A stretch of 64,000 nucleotides of DNA from Isoetes taiwanensis (Eukaryota > Streptophyta > Lycopodiopsida > Isoetales > Isoetaceae), in NCBI GenBank assembly GCA_021234155.1, contig JAJEKV010000034.1, positions 870,001-934,000 of the forward strand, given 5' to 3'. The position numbers and the translations under genes are program-made. Shown here in pieces: positions 1-11,583 of this stretch; position 1 is the stretch's first letter; the number at the start of each line of letters is the position of its first letter. The notes under the pieces are model-generated. The model ran no database searches and had not been told where the DNA came from. It was given only the letters and a program-made list of their open reading frames with translations.

Positions 1-2241
1 CATGCGATATGAAGGGATTTCCAATTTATTATTCCAAATCGATAATTGGGCGCCAAGCTTGTCACAGGCATGATGTTATGCACCGGAATTTGAAGCCTGA
101 GAATTTTCTCTTGGCCAGCAGGAAAGAAGAGTCTATATTTTTTTAGCCTGGGGACACCTAGGCAACCAACCACGGCCCCAGTTTCAGGCGCACAGCTCCA
201 AAACATGTATGAAGGATCCGCAAATGCTTGATCCAGGGCCGATTTAGTTTGGTATGCAGGGCCAGAGTTTAAACATGCCCGCTTTCTGGTGTTTGGTGCT
301 TCCTGGACCGCTTTCAGGCTCCTTTTCATATTTGTCTATATGATTTGAGATCAAACATGTATATTCTTTGAAGATTGCAATATATTGATTTTGAACTTTT
401 AAATATTTGCAATACACTTAGTCTCTGCTAGAAATAATTGCAAAGATTTCTAGCTATTAATAAATATACATTTTGTTGGTACATTGTGTCCTTGCCACTT
501 ATAAAAACTATCCCCTTGGAGTTACCACAGCACCATGTAAATAATTATATATTTTGTAAGTACGTTGTGTCCTTGCCACTTTTAAAAACTATCCTATTGA
601 AGTCGACATGGCACCGATAACTAGACATTCTCTTTGTAGGCCGATGTTTTATTTGCGTACTGCGAAATGATCCACTATAGGTTTATATGTGCAGCTTGAA
701 TCGTCGCAATAAACTAAAATGAGTGAGATACAAGCATCCGAAGATGGATTCTACTTGGTAAATCTGCTATTAACCATTAAAATAACTAAGTCGATTATTT
801 CTTAGAGCAACATGAAAAGAAAAAAAGAATTGGCCCGAGCTTAAGGTAAAACACATTCATTTGATAAGGCATAGCTAATAGAGTTATAATAAGAAATTGC
901 TACTCATTGGCCAAATGCCAATCCTATACTCTCCGCCGGATGGTAATTACGTACTATGCTATATGCAGGAAGTTGTACTATGAGGCTTATGTGCACTTGA
1001 AAATTGGAAGTTACTAAATGCACTGGTGAACCATGCACAGGTTTATCACAGAGGAAGAATTGTGAAGCTTTGGTACAAACCAACCCTTTGGATTAAGTTA
1101 CCTCTTTGAGTACTGCTCATAAGCTACTGTCAAGAGCTAGAGAGGCGGAGCTTTATTTGTCATGCCCACACAATATATTACAGTATATAAGGAAGGATTT
1201 TCTTTCACATGGTGCAAAATGATGTCACTGTTGATCTTGTGATATTGATCTGCATTGCATTTGTTACTCAAATAATTGGTATGACATTCCTTCCTTATTA
1301 TTCTTGACATTACTAAAAACTAAGAAGGATAGACAAACTGTTTTTCTTTGGAATTCTTTTAACACAAGGACCTTTATAAAGGTGACTATGGATGTTTTGC
1401 TCTTAATTCACTTTGAGGTTACCACATTGTTGAACATTGAATTATTAGTTTTCATCGACGCGCATCAAGGTCTTTTCAGGGGTCAAACCCGACCGCTTTT
1501 AAAGGGGTGCTCCTTGACCAAACAACATGGGTTAAGATGATTTAGGCACACTGGTACTCAACATAATCTACGACATGGCATAACTTAAACACAACACCAG
1601 CATTCAAAGATGAGACGAGCCTGAGGAATCGAACCCCGGTTCTAATCCACTGCTCAGGACTCACCTACTCATGTTATGATTCTTCACATTTATCGAAGCT
1701 TAAATACCGAGGCTCTCTGCAAGCAAGAACCCACATGATTTCGGTCAATTTTTGCTGATGGCTTCGCTAATTTGGTCAAGTCAGACCTTGTATTAATGTC
1801 AATTCATCAATATGACCATGTTAGGGCATTGATTTGGCTCCGGAAAAAAGGAAACCTACAATTTATGATGTTTATTTCCCTAATAATGCAAGCTCGCCAT
1901 CTCTCGCTCGGACCCATCTAATATATCCGCAAAGCTGATTCTAGAATCTAACGCCTTGCTTGAGTGATTAATTTGCAACCGTCGCGGCTTTTGATGCACC
2001 CAAATTTTTCACCGATTTTAAGCTCTGGACTTGTTAAACTAATTGAACCCCACATGATTCTAGAGCATTTTATACTGATGGCTTACTGAACCCGTCCAAT
2101 CAGGGCTTTTATTAGCCCCAAGTCGTCAATTCCTGCCTTTATCAAGCATGCATGACAGTATTTGCACAACCAAAAAACAACAAAACACAAGCACAGCACC
2201 GAACCGCGCACTTAATCGGAACATGCCACGAACATGTCACC
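1..2241. other. No gene seen; internal DNA of the duplicated unit
   Basis: AT-rich sequence with only short unsupported ORFs. It matches 16651-18880. The one recognisable signal is a pol III B-box-like motif (see 1625-1635). Small differences from copy 2 are frequent and mostly sit on CG, CAG or CTG. Confidence 0.6.
1625..1635 (-). promoter_or_regulatory. Pol III B-box-like motif (possible SINE or tRNA relic)
   Basis: The minus strand reads GGTTCGATTCC, an exact match to the tRNA/SINE B-box consensus. It is conserved in copy 2 at 18287-18297. I could not place a convincing A-box at the usual 30-40 bp upstream, and no cloverleaf folds around it, so this may be a SINE head, a tRNA relic or chance. 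Confidence 0.25.
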
Positions 2242-2495
2242 CAGCTCAAACATGCCAAGGTGGCTCAAACATGCCACGCGGGCTCCAACATGCCATCTAG
2301 GCTCCAACATGTCACGGTGGCTCAAACATGCCACCTAAGCACCAACATGCCACCTAGGCTCAAACATGCCAAGGTGGCTCAAACATGCCACGCAGGCTCC
2401 GATATGCCACCTAGGCTCCGACATGCCAACGTGGCTCAAACATGCAATGTGGACTCCAACATGCCAATGTGGCTTAGGCATGCCACCTAGGCACC
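2242..2495 (-). repeat. Short inverted 19-bp satellite array (left arm, copy 1)
   Basis: About 13 monomers of the 5.2-8.4 kb satellite in reverse orientation ('GGCTCCAACATGCCACCTA'). They form the left end of the foldback. Copy 2 counterpart at about 18890-19140. Confidence 0.9.
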
Positions 2496-3794
2496 CCAAG
2501 TGGTGACATGGCATGCCAAGAAAGCAAGGCCAAGTTTTGACTAGGCCAAAAATGAAAAAAAATGTCCATCTCTGGCCTTTTCATTGGGTGATGTTGGCAA
2601 ATTTTGGATGACATGGCTAGATGGTGGTGACATGGACATGATGACTAGGACTTTATGCAAGAAATATGATGACCTTTGAAATTTTTGATAGAGGAGTTTG
2701 GCAAGGAATTAAATAGAGGGATCTGAAGAACTTAAAGCCGACACTTCCCCAACTCGAACCCGGGCCAGGGACTTTGGCGCAGTTTTCTCACCCGAGGGGA
2801 GAGGCCGGACCCGGAGATGGACCTCGAAAAGGTTGTCGAGGCAGCCTTTCCCTATCGATCCTCCGGGAGGGCAAATGTCAATTCCCCCCTCAGGAGCTCA
2901 ATTTTCCTATCCGGATCGTTGAATCCGTCATTCAAGTAACCCGCTTCGGTAGGCTCAAAAAATCCAAGATCCGTCCCACGAGAACTTATCACACCACGAA
3001 GCGTTATGCGGGTTGACCGCATAGAAAACCAAGTGTTTTGTGTTCGGGCAGTATAAAGGCTCTGGAATGGAGATTCGACTTCGCCATGTCGGCCGGAATG
3101 GCGAAATTACCCCAGGGACCAAGTTACATGTCATTTTGGCAACGAAAGAAACACGAACCCTCTACATAGTGGTATTCCGCAGCCACCTCTTAGGCCAATT
3201 GACTACGAACGTGTTGGAAGTGAGCTACCTTGGTGCTTCTTGAAGAAGGGGTGGTCTTACGCCTCATCCATAAACTTGCTCCCGGGGGTAAAAGTCGACA
3301 TTTTGAGTCCATTAGCGGAGTTAGTTCATACCCCGAGTGGGAAGTTGCCCGTCCTGCGGGGCGGGATTCTTTGGGAGAGGACCTTTGGGGCGAACTGCCT
3401 CCGAAAAGTTTTAAAGGTCCATCTTATGGCCTCAACACCCTCCCTCTACGTGATGACATTGTGCAAGATTTTGGTCGAATCTGACTAGGATATGGCCTCC
3501 GAAACGTAAACCACATTGCTGCTAGGTTATTGAAGGGTTTACGTTATGGGGTCGGTTTAATCGGGTTGCACTTGGGTCATGGTTGAGAAGCCGCAATTGA
3601 GAACATGAAGCAATAGGAACTCATGGAATGGGGTTTGGAGTTATCCTCCTCCCAATCAATTAGAAGTCAAGAGCAAGTAGCAAAATTGTTTGGGATCATT
3701 CGGGATGGCCAATAGATCCAAACTCTGTTATTTTCAGGTTGCTATGGTTCAAGATGTGTTTAGCAAAGAAAGACATCTAGCTATCCAAGAAAAT
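2496..3794. repeat. Left non-satellite arm of the foldback (copy 1)
   Basis: The reverse complement of 3881-5207 with small indels. Shared landmarks are the 'CCCAAGTGGTGACATGGCATG' edge, the 'GGATGGCCAATAGATCCAAAC' block and the 'CAACGAAAGAAACACGAACC' block. Short ORFs appear on both strands but differ between arms by frameshifts, so no conserved protein is supported. Confidence 0.85.
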
Positions 3795-3880
3795 CCACCG
3801 CGCTTTGGCCTCCCAAATATAAACCCCGTGGTGTTGCTAGGTTATTGTAGGGTTTACGCTTGGGAGGCTAAAATGTGATC

Positions 3881-5207
3881 ATTTTCTCGATAGCTAGATG
3901 CACCTTTGCTAAACACACATTGAGCCATAGCAATCGAAATAACAGAAGTTTGGATCTATTGGCCATCCCTAATGATCCCAAACAATTTTGCTAATTTAAA
4001 GGTGCTCTTTGACTTCTAATTGCCACACCGGGAGGAAGTTAAATCCAAATCCCATTCCCTCGCCTCCTATTGCTTCACATTTTCAACTCGCAGCTTCTTG
4101 ACCATGTCCCAAGTGCAACCGACTAAAAACTCGACCTCCATAATGCAAACCTTTCAATAACCTAGCAACACACGTGGTTTACATTTTGAGGATGTATCCT
4201 AGTCGATTCACCGTGATCTTGCAAAATGTCATCATGTAGAGGGAGGGTGTTGATGCCGTAAGACGGACCCCTTAAAACCTTCCCGAACCAGCCGGGCCCC
4301 TAAGGTCCTTCTCCTCGGCGGCCCCGCCACGGACGGCAACTCTCCCACTCCAAAACCGTGGAACCGACCGCCAATGGACTCAAAATGTCGACTTTACCCC
4401 GAGGACCAAGTTTCAGGGGCGTAACACCACCCCTTCTCCAAGAAGCACCAAAGTAGCTCATGTCCAACACGTCAGAGTCAATTGGCCTAATAGGTGGCTG
4501 CGGAATACCGCTATGTAGAGGGTTCGTGTTTCTTTCGTTGCCAAAAATGACCATGTAACTTGGTCCCTGGGGTAATTTCGCCATTCCGGATGACATGGCG
4601 AAGTCGAACCTCCATTCCAGAGCCTTTGTACCGCCTCGAACGACAAAACACTTGGTTTCTTTCGCATTGCGGTCAACTCGCTGAACGCCTTCGTGGTTTG
4701 ATAAGTTCTCCCGATGGATCTTGATTCTTTGAGCCCTCGCCGAGGTGTTACTTGAATGACGGATTCAACTGCCCGGATAGGAAAAATTGAGCTCCCTGAG
4801 GGGGGGGGGGAGGGGATTGGCATTTGCCCTTCTAGAGGAGCGCTGATAGGAAAGGCTGCCTCGACAACCTTTCTGAGGTCCATCTCCAGGGGTCTGGCCT
4901 CTCCCCTCTGGTGAGAAAGCTGCGCAAAGTCCTGGCCTGGTTCGAGTTGGGAAAGTATGTCAGCGCATTAAGTTCTTCAGATCCCTCTATTATATTCCTT
5001 GCCAAACTCCTCTACCAAAAATTTCAAAGGTTATCATATTTTTTGCATAAAGTCCTAGTCATCATGTCCATGTCACCATCATCTAGCCATGTCACCTAAA
5101 ATTTGCCAACATCACCCAATGAAAAGACCAAAGATTGACATCTTTTCATTTTTGGCCTAGTCAAAACTTGACCTTGCTTACTTGGCATGCCATGTCACCA
5201 CTTGGGG
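3881..5207. repeat. Right non-satellite arm of the foldback (copy 1)
   Basis: Inverted partner of 2496-3794. A G-run (4800-4811) interrupts it; copy 2 has a longer G-run near 21444-21457. The loop between arms (3795-3880) itself contains the imperfect inverted motif 'GCCTCCCA...TGGGAGGC'. Confidence 0.85.
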
Positions 5208-8200
5208 TGCCTAGGTGGCATGCTTGAGCCTAAGTGGCATGCCTGACCCACCTTGGCATGTTGGAGCCTAGATGGCATGTTGGAGCCTGGAGCCACCTTG
5301 GCATATTTGAGCCTAGGTGGCATGTTTGAGCCACCTTGGCATGTTGGAGCCCACATGGCATTATATGTTTGAGTCTAGGTGGCATGTTGGAGCCTAGGTG
5401 GCATGTTTGAGCCACCTTGGCATGTTTGAGCCTAGGTGGCATGCAGGAGCCACCTTGGCATGTTGGAGCCTAAGTGAGCCTGCATGGCATGTTTGAGCCT
5501 AGGTGGCATGTTTGAGCAACCTAGGAATGTTGGAGCCCACGTGGCATATTTGAGCCACCTTGGCAAGTTGGAGCATAGGTGGCATGTTGGAGCCACCTTG
5601 GCATTTTTGAGCCTAGGTGGCATGTTTGAGCCACCTTGGCATGTTGGAGCCCACGTGGCATTATGGAGTCCACGTGGCATGTTTGAGCCTAGGTGGCATG
5701 TTGGAGCCTAGGTGGCATGTTTGAGCCCACCTTGGCATGTTTTAGCCACCTGGCATGTTTACGCCTAGGTGGGATGTTGGAGCCTTCGTGGCATGCTTGA
5801 GCCACCTTGGCATGTTGGAGCCCACGTGGCATATTTGAGCCACCTTGGCAAGTTGGAGCATAGGTGGCATGTTAGAGCCCGCGTGGCATGTTTCAAAGAT
5901 GTTGGAGCCACCTTGGCATTTTGAGCCTAGGTGGCATGTTTGAGCCACCTTGGCATGTTGGAGCCCACGTGGCATTATGGAGTCCATGTGGCATGTTTGA
6001 GCCTAGGTGGCATGTTGGAGCCTAGGTGGCATGTTTGAGCCCACCTTGGCATGTTTGAGCCACCTCGCATGTTTGATCCTAGGTGGCATGTTGGAGCCTA
6101 GGTGGCATGTGGGAGCCACCTTGGCATGTTTGAGCCTAGGTGGCATGTTTGAGCCACCTTGGCATGTTGGAGCCCACAAGGCATGTTGGAGCCTATGTGG
6201 CATGTTGGAGCCCACGTGGCATGTTTGAGCCACCTTGACATGTTTGAGCACGTTGGAGCCTAGGTGGCATGTTTGAGCCACCTTGGCATGTTGGAGCCTA
6301 GGTGGCATGTTGGAGACCACGTGGCATGTTTGCGCCCACCTTGGCATGTTTGAGCCACCTGGCATGTTTGAGCCTAGGTGGCATGTTGGAGCCTAGGTGG
6401 CCTAGGTGGCATGTTGGAGCCACCTTGGTATGTTTGAGCCTAGGTGTCATGTTTGAGCCACCTAGGAATGTTGGAGCCTAGGTGGCATGTTGGAGCCCAC
6501 GTGGCATATTTGAGCCACCTTGGCAAGTTGGAGCATAGGTGGCATGTTGGAGCCCGCGTGGCATGTTTGAGCATGTTGGAGCCTAGGTGGCATGTTTGAG
6601 CCATTTTGTCATGTTGGAGCCTAGGTGGCATGTTTGAGCCACCTTGGCATGTTTGAGCCTAGGTGGCATGTTGGAGCCACCTTGGCATGTGGGAGCCACC
6701 TTGGCATGTTTGAGCCTAGGTGGCATGTTTGAGCCACCTTGGCATGTTGGAGCCCACATGGCATGTTGGAGCCTATGTGGCATGTTGGAGCCCACGTGGC
6801 ATGTTTGAGCCACCTTGGCATGTTTGAGCACGTTGGAGCCTAGGTGGCATGTTTGAGCCACCTTGGCATGTTGGAGCCTAGGTGGCATGTTGGAGACCAC
6901 GTGGCATGTTTGAGCCACCTTGGCATGTTTGAGCCTAGGTGGCATATTGGAGCCTGTGTGGCATGCTTGAGCCACCTTGGCATGTTGGAGCATAGGTGGC
7001 ATGTTGGAGCTCAAGGTGGCATGTTTGAGCACGTTGGAGCCCTAGGTGGCATGTTTGAGCCATTTTGTCATGTTGGAGCCTAGGTGGAGCCCACGTGGCA
7101 TGTTTGAGCCACCTTGGCATGTTGGAGCCTAGGTGGCATGTTGAAGCCCATGTGGCATGTTGAAGCCCATGTGGCATGTTTGAGCCAACTTGTCATGTTG
7201 GAGCCTAGGTGGCATGTTTGAGCCACCTTTGCATGTTGGAGCCTAGGTGGCATGTTGGAGCCCACTTGGCATGTTTGAGCCACCTTGGCATGTTTGAGCC
7301 TAGGTGGCATGTTAGAGCCATGGTGGCATGTTGGAGTCTAGGTGGCATGTTTGAGCCAACTTGGCATATTTAAGCCTAGGTGGCATGTTGTGAGCCACCT
7401 TGACATGTTGGAGCTTAGGTGGCATGGTGGAGCCCACGTGGCATGTTTGAGCTACCTTGGCATGTTGGAGCCTAGGTGGCATATTGGAGCCTAGGTGGCA
7501 TGTTTGAGCCCACCTTGGCATGTTTGAGCCACCGGCATGTTTGAGCCTCCGGTGGCATGTTGGAGCCTAGATGGCATGTTTGAGCCACCTTGGCATGTTA
7601 GAGCCTAGGTGGCATGTTGGAGCCACCTTGGCATGTTGGAGCCTAAGTGAGCCTATGTGGCATGTTTGAGCCACCTAGGAATGTTGGAGCCTAGGTGGCA
7701 TGTTGGAGCCCACGCATATTTGAGCCACCTTGGCAAGTTGGAGCATAGGTGGCATGTTGGAGCCTAGGTGGCATGTTTGAGCCATTTTGTCATGTTGGAG
7801 CCTAGGTGGCATGTTGGAGCCACCTTGGCATGTTTGAGCCTAGGTGGCATGTTAGAGCCACCTTGGCATGTTGGAGCCCACGGCATGTTTGAGCCACCTT
7901 GGCATGTTGGAGCCTAGGTGCCATGTTGAAGCCCATGTGGCATGTTTGAGCCAATTGTCATGTTGGAGCCTAGGTGGCATGTTTGAGCCACCTTGGCATG
8001 TTGGAACCTAGGTGCCATGTTGAAGCCCATGTGGCATGTTTGAGCCACTTGTCATGTTGGAGCCTAGGTGGCATGTTTGAGCCACCTTGGCATGTTGGAG
8101 CCCACGTGGCATGTTTGAGCCTAGGTGGCATGTTAGAGCCACGGTGGCATGTTGGAGCCTAGGTGGCATGTTTGAGCCAACTTGGCATATTTAAGCCTAG

Positions 8201-8392
8201 GTGACATGTTGTGAGCCACCTTGGCATGTTGGAGCCTAGGTGGCATGGTGGAGCCCACATGGCATGTTTGTGCCACATTGGCATATTGGAGCCTGCATGG
8301 CATGTTAGAGCCCGCGTGGCATGTTGGAGCCACCTTGGCATGTTGGAGCCACCTTTGTGGCATGTTTGAGCCACCTTGGCATGTTTGAGCTG
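5208..8392 (+). repeat. 19-bp tandem satellite array (right arm, copy 1)
   Basis: The monomer is GGCATGTTKGAGCCNANNT, 19 bp. Main variants end in CACCTT, CTAGGT or CCACGT and are intermixed, giving irregular higher-order patterns with some truncated or duplicated units. Long ORFs on both strands (up to ~150 codons, HATWAPTCHLGSNMPRWLK-like peptides) arise because 19 is not a multiple of 3 and stops are rare in the monomer; they are not genes. Confidence 0.95.
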
Positions 8393-8449
8393 ATTGGGAC
8401 CTGAGATCATGTGCATATGCTCAAAAAATGGATTTGAGGCATAAACAAG

Positions 8450-8454
<5 letters not shown>

Positions 8455-8484
<30 letters not shown>
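8455..8484. repeat. (CT)15 microsatellite
   Basis: Uninterrupted CT dinucleotide run just outside the foldback. The copy 2 equivalent (25735-25758) is three units shorter. Confidence 0.97.
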
Positions 8485-8486
<2 letters not shown>

Positions 8487-8689
8487 AAAAATTCAATTTT
8501 GGGGATCTTCATAATGCCTTTGCATTCTAGTTTTCTATAAGCATGAGGGGTAAAGGGACAATAGATGAGATATTGCATTTTTGCAGCGGCCCTGCACCCC
8601 CTCAAGGAATACAAATAAAATTCTTGATGGTTTTGTTATGCAAAAATAGGTGTTAAGTAATTGAAGTAGTTGAAGTAACTTGTCTTACA

Positions 8690-9190
8690 TGGAATACTAG
8701 TATAAGGACATGTGATCGTGCACGTGCATCACATGTAGCAAATCAAGTACTCTGTCCTACCACTATAAAGACCCGTGATATGGAAGGATAGGACATGTAG
8801 AGAATCAAGTATTCTTTCCTACTTCTATAAAGACATGTGACATAATTCATGTATTCTTTCCTACAATGCCTTAGCAAATAAAGTACTCATCCTACTACTA
8901 TAAAGACATGTGACATGGAAGCATAGGACATGTAGAGAATCAAGTATTCTTTCCTACTTCTATAAAGACATGTGACAATAGAAGTATTACACATGTCGTA
9001 ATTCATGTATTCTTTCCTACAATGCCTTAGCAAATAAAGTACTCTGTCCTACTACTATAAAGACATGTGAATGGAAGTATAGGACATGTAGAGAATCAAA
9101 TATTCTTTCCTACATCTATAAAGACATGTGACAATAGAATTATTAGACATGTAGAAATTCAAGTATTCTTTCCTACAGTGGATTGTATTA
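8690..9190. repeat. Subterminal-type tandem repeats (copy 1)
   Basis: Nested repeats built from 'TACTATAAAGACATGTGACA', 'AATCAAGTATTCTTTCCTAC' and 'TGCCTTAGCAAATAAAGTAC', recurring with a longer period of roughly 165 bp. They lie next to the 31-bp inverted terminal repeat at 9350, the position expected for transposon subterminal repeats. Each contains a TATAAAG core. Copy 2 at about 25970-26460. Confidence 0.8.
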
Positions 9191-9349
9191 TAAAATGACA
9201 TGTCACAATAGAAGAAACTACAAAACAACAGTGGATATTTTAGTCCACTGAAAAAAGAACACCATTATCGAACAAAACCATACCTCCACAAATCCACATG
9301 TAGGATTCTTTGAAAACAGGACATGTAGACCTACCAAAACTGATGTTTT

Positions 9350-9380
9350 CAACAGTGGACCAAAAACTGGGGTGAGTGTG
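9350..9380. repeat. 31-bp terminal inverted repeat (right end, copy 1)
   Basis: The reverse complement of these 31 bases matches 13921-13951 at 29 of 31 positions, around the core CCCCAGTTTTTGGTCCAC. It abuts coding-like sequence of the split gene (9381 onward). The copy 2 partner is 26621-26651. The ends begin CACACT on both sides. No clean target duplication was found (AAG versus TAG directly outside). Confidence 0.75.
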
Positions 9381-10060
9381 TAGGATTAATAATAGCAGAA
9401 GGATGGACAGTGGAAACAGGCTCCACAGACAGGGCTCTAGTCTGGGTAGAGTCCTCTGCTAAAGAAACAGGCTTTACATTCTTTTTCTTCGCCTGAGCTC
9501 TTAACCAGTTTGTGTCCATTACCGAGGGCATTTTGTCATCACGTTTAGCTTTCAATGCAATGTTGAGAAACCAGACAATATATCCCTATTTCCAGTTATT
9601 CCGGACAGAGACAGAGATTCATACGACTGCAACTCCCAGCCATATCCTTTTGCACTAGTGGGAACATTCTTTCATGTGGCTGTCATGAGTGAGGGATCAT
9701 AGCTCATCCATTTCAGGACGTACTCAAGGAACTGCAAATTTTGTGTATCCTCCACGCTGCATATAATGGCGTCTTGGACATTGTTTTTTGTTCCTTCCCA
9801 CATAGCAATGACAATTCCTACCTGTTGTATGTCCTCAGCCTTTTTGCCAGTCTTGAGGAACAAGCAAAGGTCTTTTCTGCGGTCACCTTTTGTCTGTGGA
9901 ATTGCTTGTGCAATTTCAATGCACCACTTCCTTTCATTGGAAGGTGTGATGATCTTCGTAGGCTCAACGTCAGGACCACGAAACAAATCCAGAGCTGCAA
10001 GGAAAAGAAGTGTAGTATTAAACCTAACCGCACTAAACTTATTCTCCGAGAACTCAACTT
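9381..10060 (-). pseudogene. Unrecognised gene family, 5'/central part (locus A, copy 1)
   Basis: Product unknown. Reading the minus strand from ~10060: a block 'ALDLFRGPDVEPTKIITPSN' and 'KWCIEIAQAIP', then 'AEDIQQVGIVIAMWEGTKNN' and 'FLEYVLKWMSYDPSLMTA', a stop, then 'VPTSAKGYGWELQSYESLSL' and 'MPSVMDTNWLRAQAKKKNV'. The last two blocks align with the locus at 56.2-57.85 kb ('VPTSAKGYGWNLSTYDSLSL', 'LPSRMDTNWLRAVVKKKVV'), so they are real family blocks. The frame ends at the terminal inverted repeat at 9380, and the matching 3' part is found at 13606-13920. Stops and frame changes between blocks make this copy non-coding as it stands, unless some are introns or sequence errors. Confidence 0.65.
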
Positions 10061-10246
10061 GATCGCGACCGCGATCTTGTCGAGTGCTCAGTAGGATCGC
10101 GGCCGCGATCCTGTTGAGTGCTCCACCAGATCGCGGGCGCGATCCTGCCGAGCACTCGACAAGATCGTGGTCGCGATCATGCTGAGCACTCAAGAAGATC
10201 GCAGCCGCGATCCTGCTGAGCACTCAACAGGATCGCGGCCGCGATC
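10061..10246. repeat. Six-unit 34-bp array of GATCGCGG-type palindromes (copy 1)
   Basis: Six near-identical 16-bp palindromes (GATCGCGGCCGCGATC and single-base variants) start at 10061, 10095, 10129, 10163, 10197 and 10231, an exact 34-bp period. The 18-bp spacers contain GAGTGCTC in the left half and its reverse complement GAGCACTC in the right half, so the array is also inverted-symmetric as a whole. A diverged extra unit lies near 10327. The array overlaps the open 5' end of the minus-strand reading frame of locus A. Copy 2 (27334-27519) is identical. Confidence 0.95.
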
Positions 10247-10249
10247 CTG

Positions 10250-10910
10250 TTGAGTCTCATACTTCTGTATGACTACTTGAAAACTAGAAGATGAACCGTA
10301 AAGTAAAACATGCATTCTCGAAATAAATCGTGGCCGCGATCTTCTTGAGCTGAGGGGGCAAGAACTTACCTTCTCTGATATGGGCTTTAGGTGCCATGGA
10401 TCGCGGGCGCCGGAAGATAACGGAAGGTGGCTTTCCTAGGTATGCGATCGAAGGCGCTAGGGTGAGCTGAAGGCGCAGAAATCGTCGATGGCGCTAGTCT
10501 CCTTTTAAAAAAAAAATCGTGAATTCTAAGAATAAGTAGTAATCTGGCGGCCGTCGAAATTTACTATCACACGTGCGAGTTCTGACGCGCCATAAATGCC
10601 TGCCATTATTGCAGCCGGCATTAATAATTACACCGCCCATTACTGCAGCCGCCCTTAATTATGGAGACGCAACAAATTTGTTATAATTGAGGCATGTTTC
10701 AGACAGGAGGTACTTTTTGACGTAGACCTCCGGATTCAAAATCTGTACGTTGAGGGAGAGATATAACCACGCCCCCATACCAATACCCCGCGTAATAAAT
10801 GCCCCACGGAATAAAGCAGTACAAGGTTCAGGAGGACGAGTTACGGACGGAAAAAGACATCTGCGTTTGAAATTAGCGATTGAATTTCGCGCTCGTTCTT
10901 GTTGGCGGGG
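10250..10910. other. No gene identified (copy 1)
   Basis: GC-richer than the surroundings with many CG dinucleotides, and identical to 27523-28183 in copy 2. A short plus-strand ORF (10750-11013) has no recognisable features. The sequence could be promoter or 5' region of the minus-strand family gene, but no specific element is visible. Confidence 0.4.
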
Positions 10911-10914
10911 ATTC

Positions 10915-11050
10915 CATTTTGAAATCGAGCAAGCTGTTCTTGAAGGCGCTCGATCTCCTCGTCTGAAGCCCTATCCGTTCTTGAAGGCTTTCGATCCGTT
11001 CTTGAAGGCTTAGTTACGTTCTTGAAGGCGCCGAGTATCTTAAGCTGCCA
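10915..11050 (-). pseudogene. Coiled-coil heptad-repeat coding fragment (copy 1)
   Basis: The minus strand encodes iterations of the heptad E-R-L-Q-E-Q-I/L from 21-bp repeats (GTTCTTGAAGGCGCTCGATC on the plus strand). Copy 1 has lost several CG/CTG bases (for example 'gaaggctttcgatcc'), which breaks the frame. Copy 2 (28200-28330) keeps three consecutive heptads plus one separated heptad and has a single in-frame TAG. The parent protein is not recognised. Confidence 0.55.
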
Positions 11051-11164
11051 GGGTTCAAAATCCTAAGGCCTTACCTGCATATGCAGCCAGACATTATTCA
11101 ATTCAGGAGGTGATTTTTATTTTGTTGTTTATGTATGGGATATAATAGTGTTTTCACAATCACC

Positions 11165-11262
11165 CATGTATTTTACTGTAATAGCACCATCTCTCCGACT
11201 GTAATGCATTTTACTGTAATAGCACCATCTCTCCGACCATTTTACTGTAATGCATTTCTCCG
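11165..11262. repeat. Short tandem repeat 'tttactgtaat...tctccgac'
   Basis: Two and a half copies of a ~37-52 bp unit (TTTTACTGTAATAGCACCATCTCTCCGAC with variable TGTAATGCA insert). Identical in copy 2 (about 28446-28540). Confidence 0.8.
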
Positions 11263-11583
11263 ACTAATTGAGTAATGAAGGGCTCGATTTCAGTGTAAGA
11301 ATGGCACATTCGATGCCTTTAAAATGAGGCTAGAAGATGATCCTAATAATGGGCATAAATACGCCTTCCCGAGAGCACATCGCATACCCAAAGATGTTTA
11401 ATGGTGATCAATCTAACATAACTATGGATCCGCTAACAAAGTTGACAAATCGGGACGGATCTCCATTCTAATTAACATGAAAAGCGTAGATTCGTTGTGG
11501 AAATAACAGATGCAATTAATATTTATGTTCATTTAATTTGCGAGTTACTCAAATATCTCAGTTGCACCAACTCGGATCTCTGC

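Larger units (their letters stand above)
2242..8392. mobile_element. Foldback-like element, copy 1
   Basis: A long inverted repeat with satellite ends. The left arm (about 2242-3794) pairs with the right arm (about 3881 onward) around an ~85-bp loop. The non-satellite arms are ~1.3 kb (2496-3794 and 3881-5207). Beyond them lie arrays of the same 19-bp repeat in opposite orientation: about 13 units on the left (2242-2495) and ~165 on the right (5208-8392). Both outer ends share 'CAGCTCAAACATGCCAAGG' (read inwards). Arms made of short tandem repeats around a central segment are the architecture of foldback (FB-type) transposons. No transposase ORF is visible and no clear target duplication was found, so the mobile nature is inferred from structure. 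Confidence 0.6.

Noticed and set aside
2774-3484. ORFs in the foldback arms as possible transposase
   Set aside because: Not conserved in frame between the four arm copies and no catalytic motif.
2242-8392. CRISPR array interpretation of the 19-bp repeats
   Set aside because: Direct contiguous tandem repeats without unique spacers, in a plant genome.
5230-8452. Many ORFs of 60-150 codons on both strands in the satellite arrays
   Set aside because: They follow the 19-bp repeat in all frames, contain only repeat-derived peptides and change with array length; not genes.
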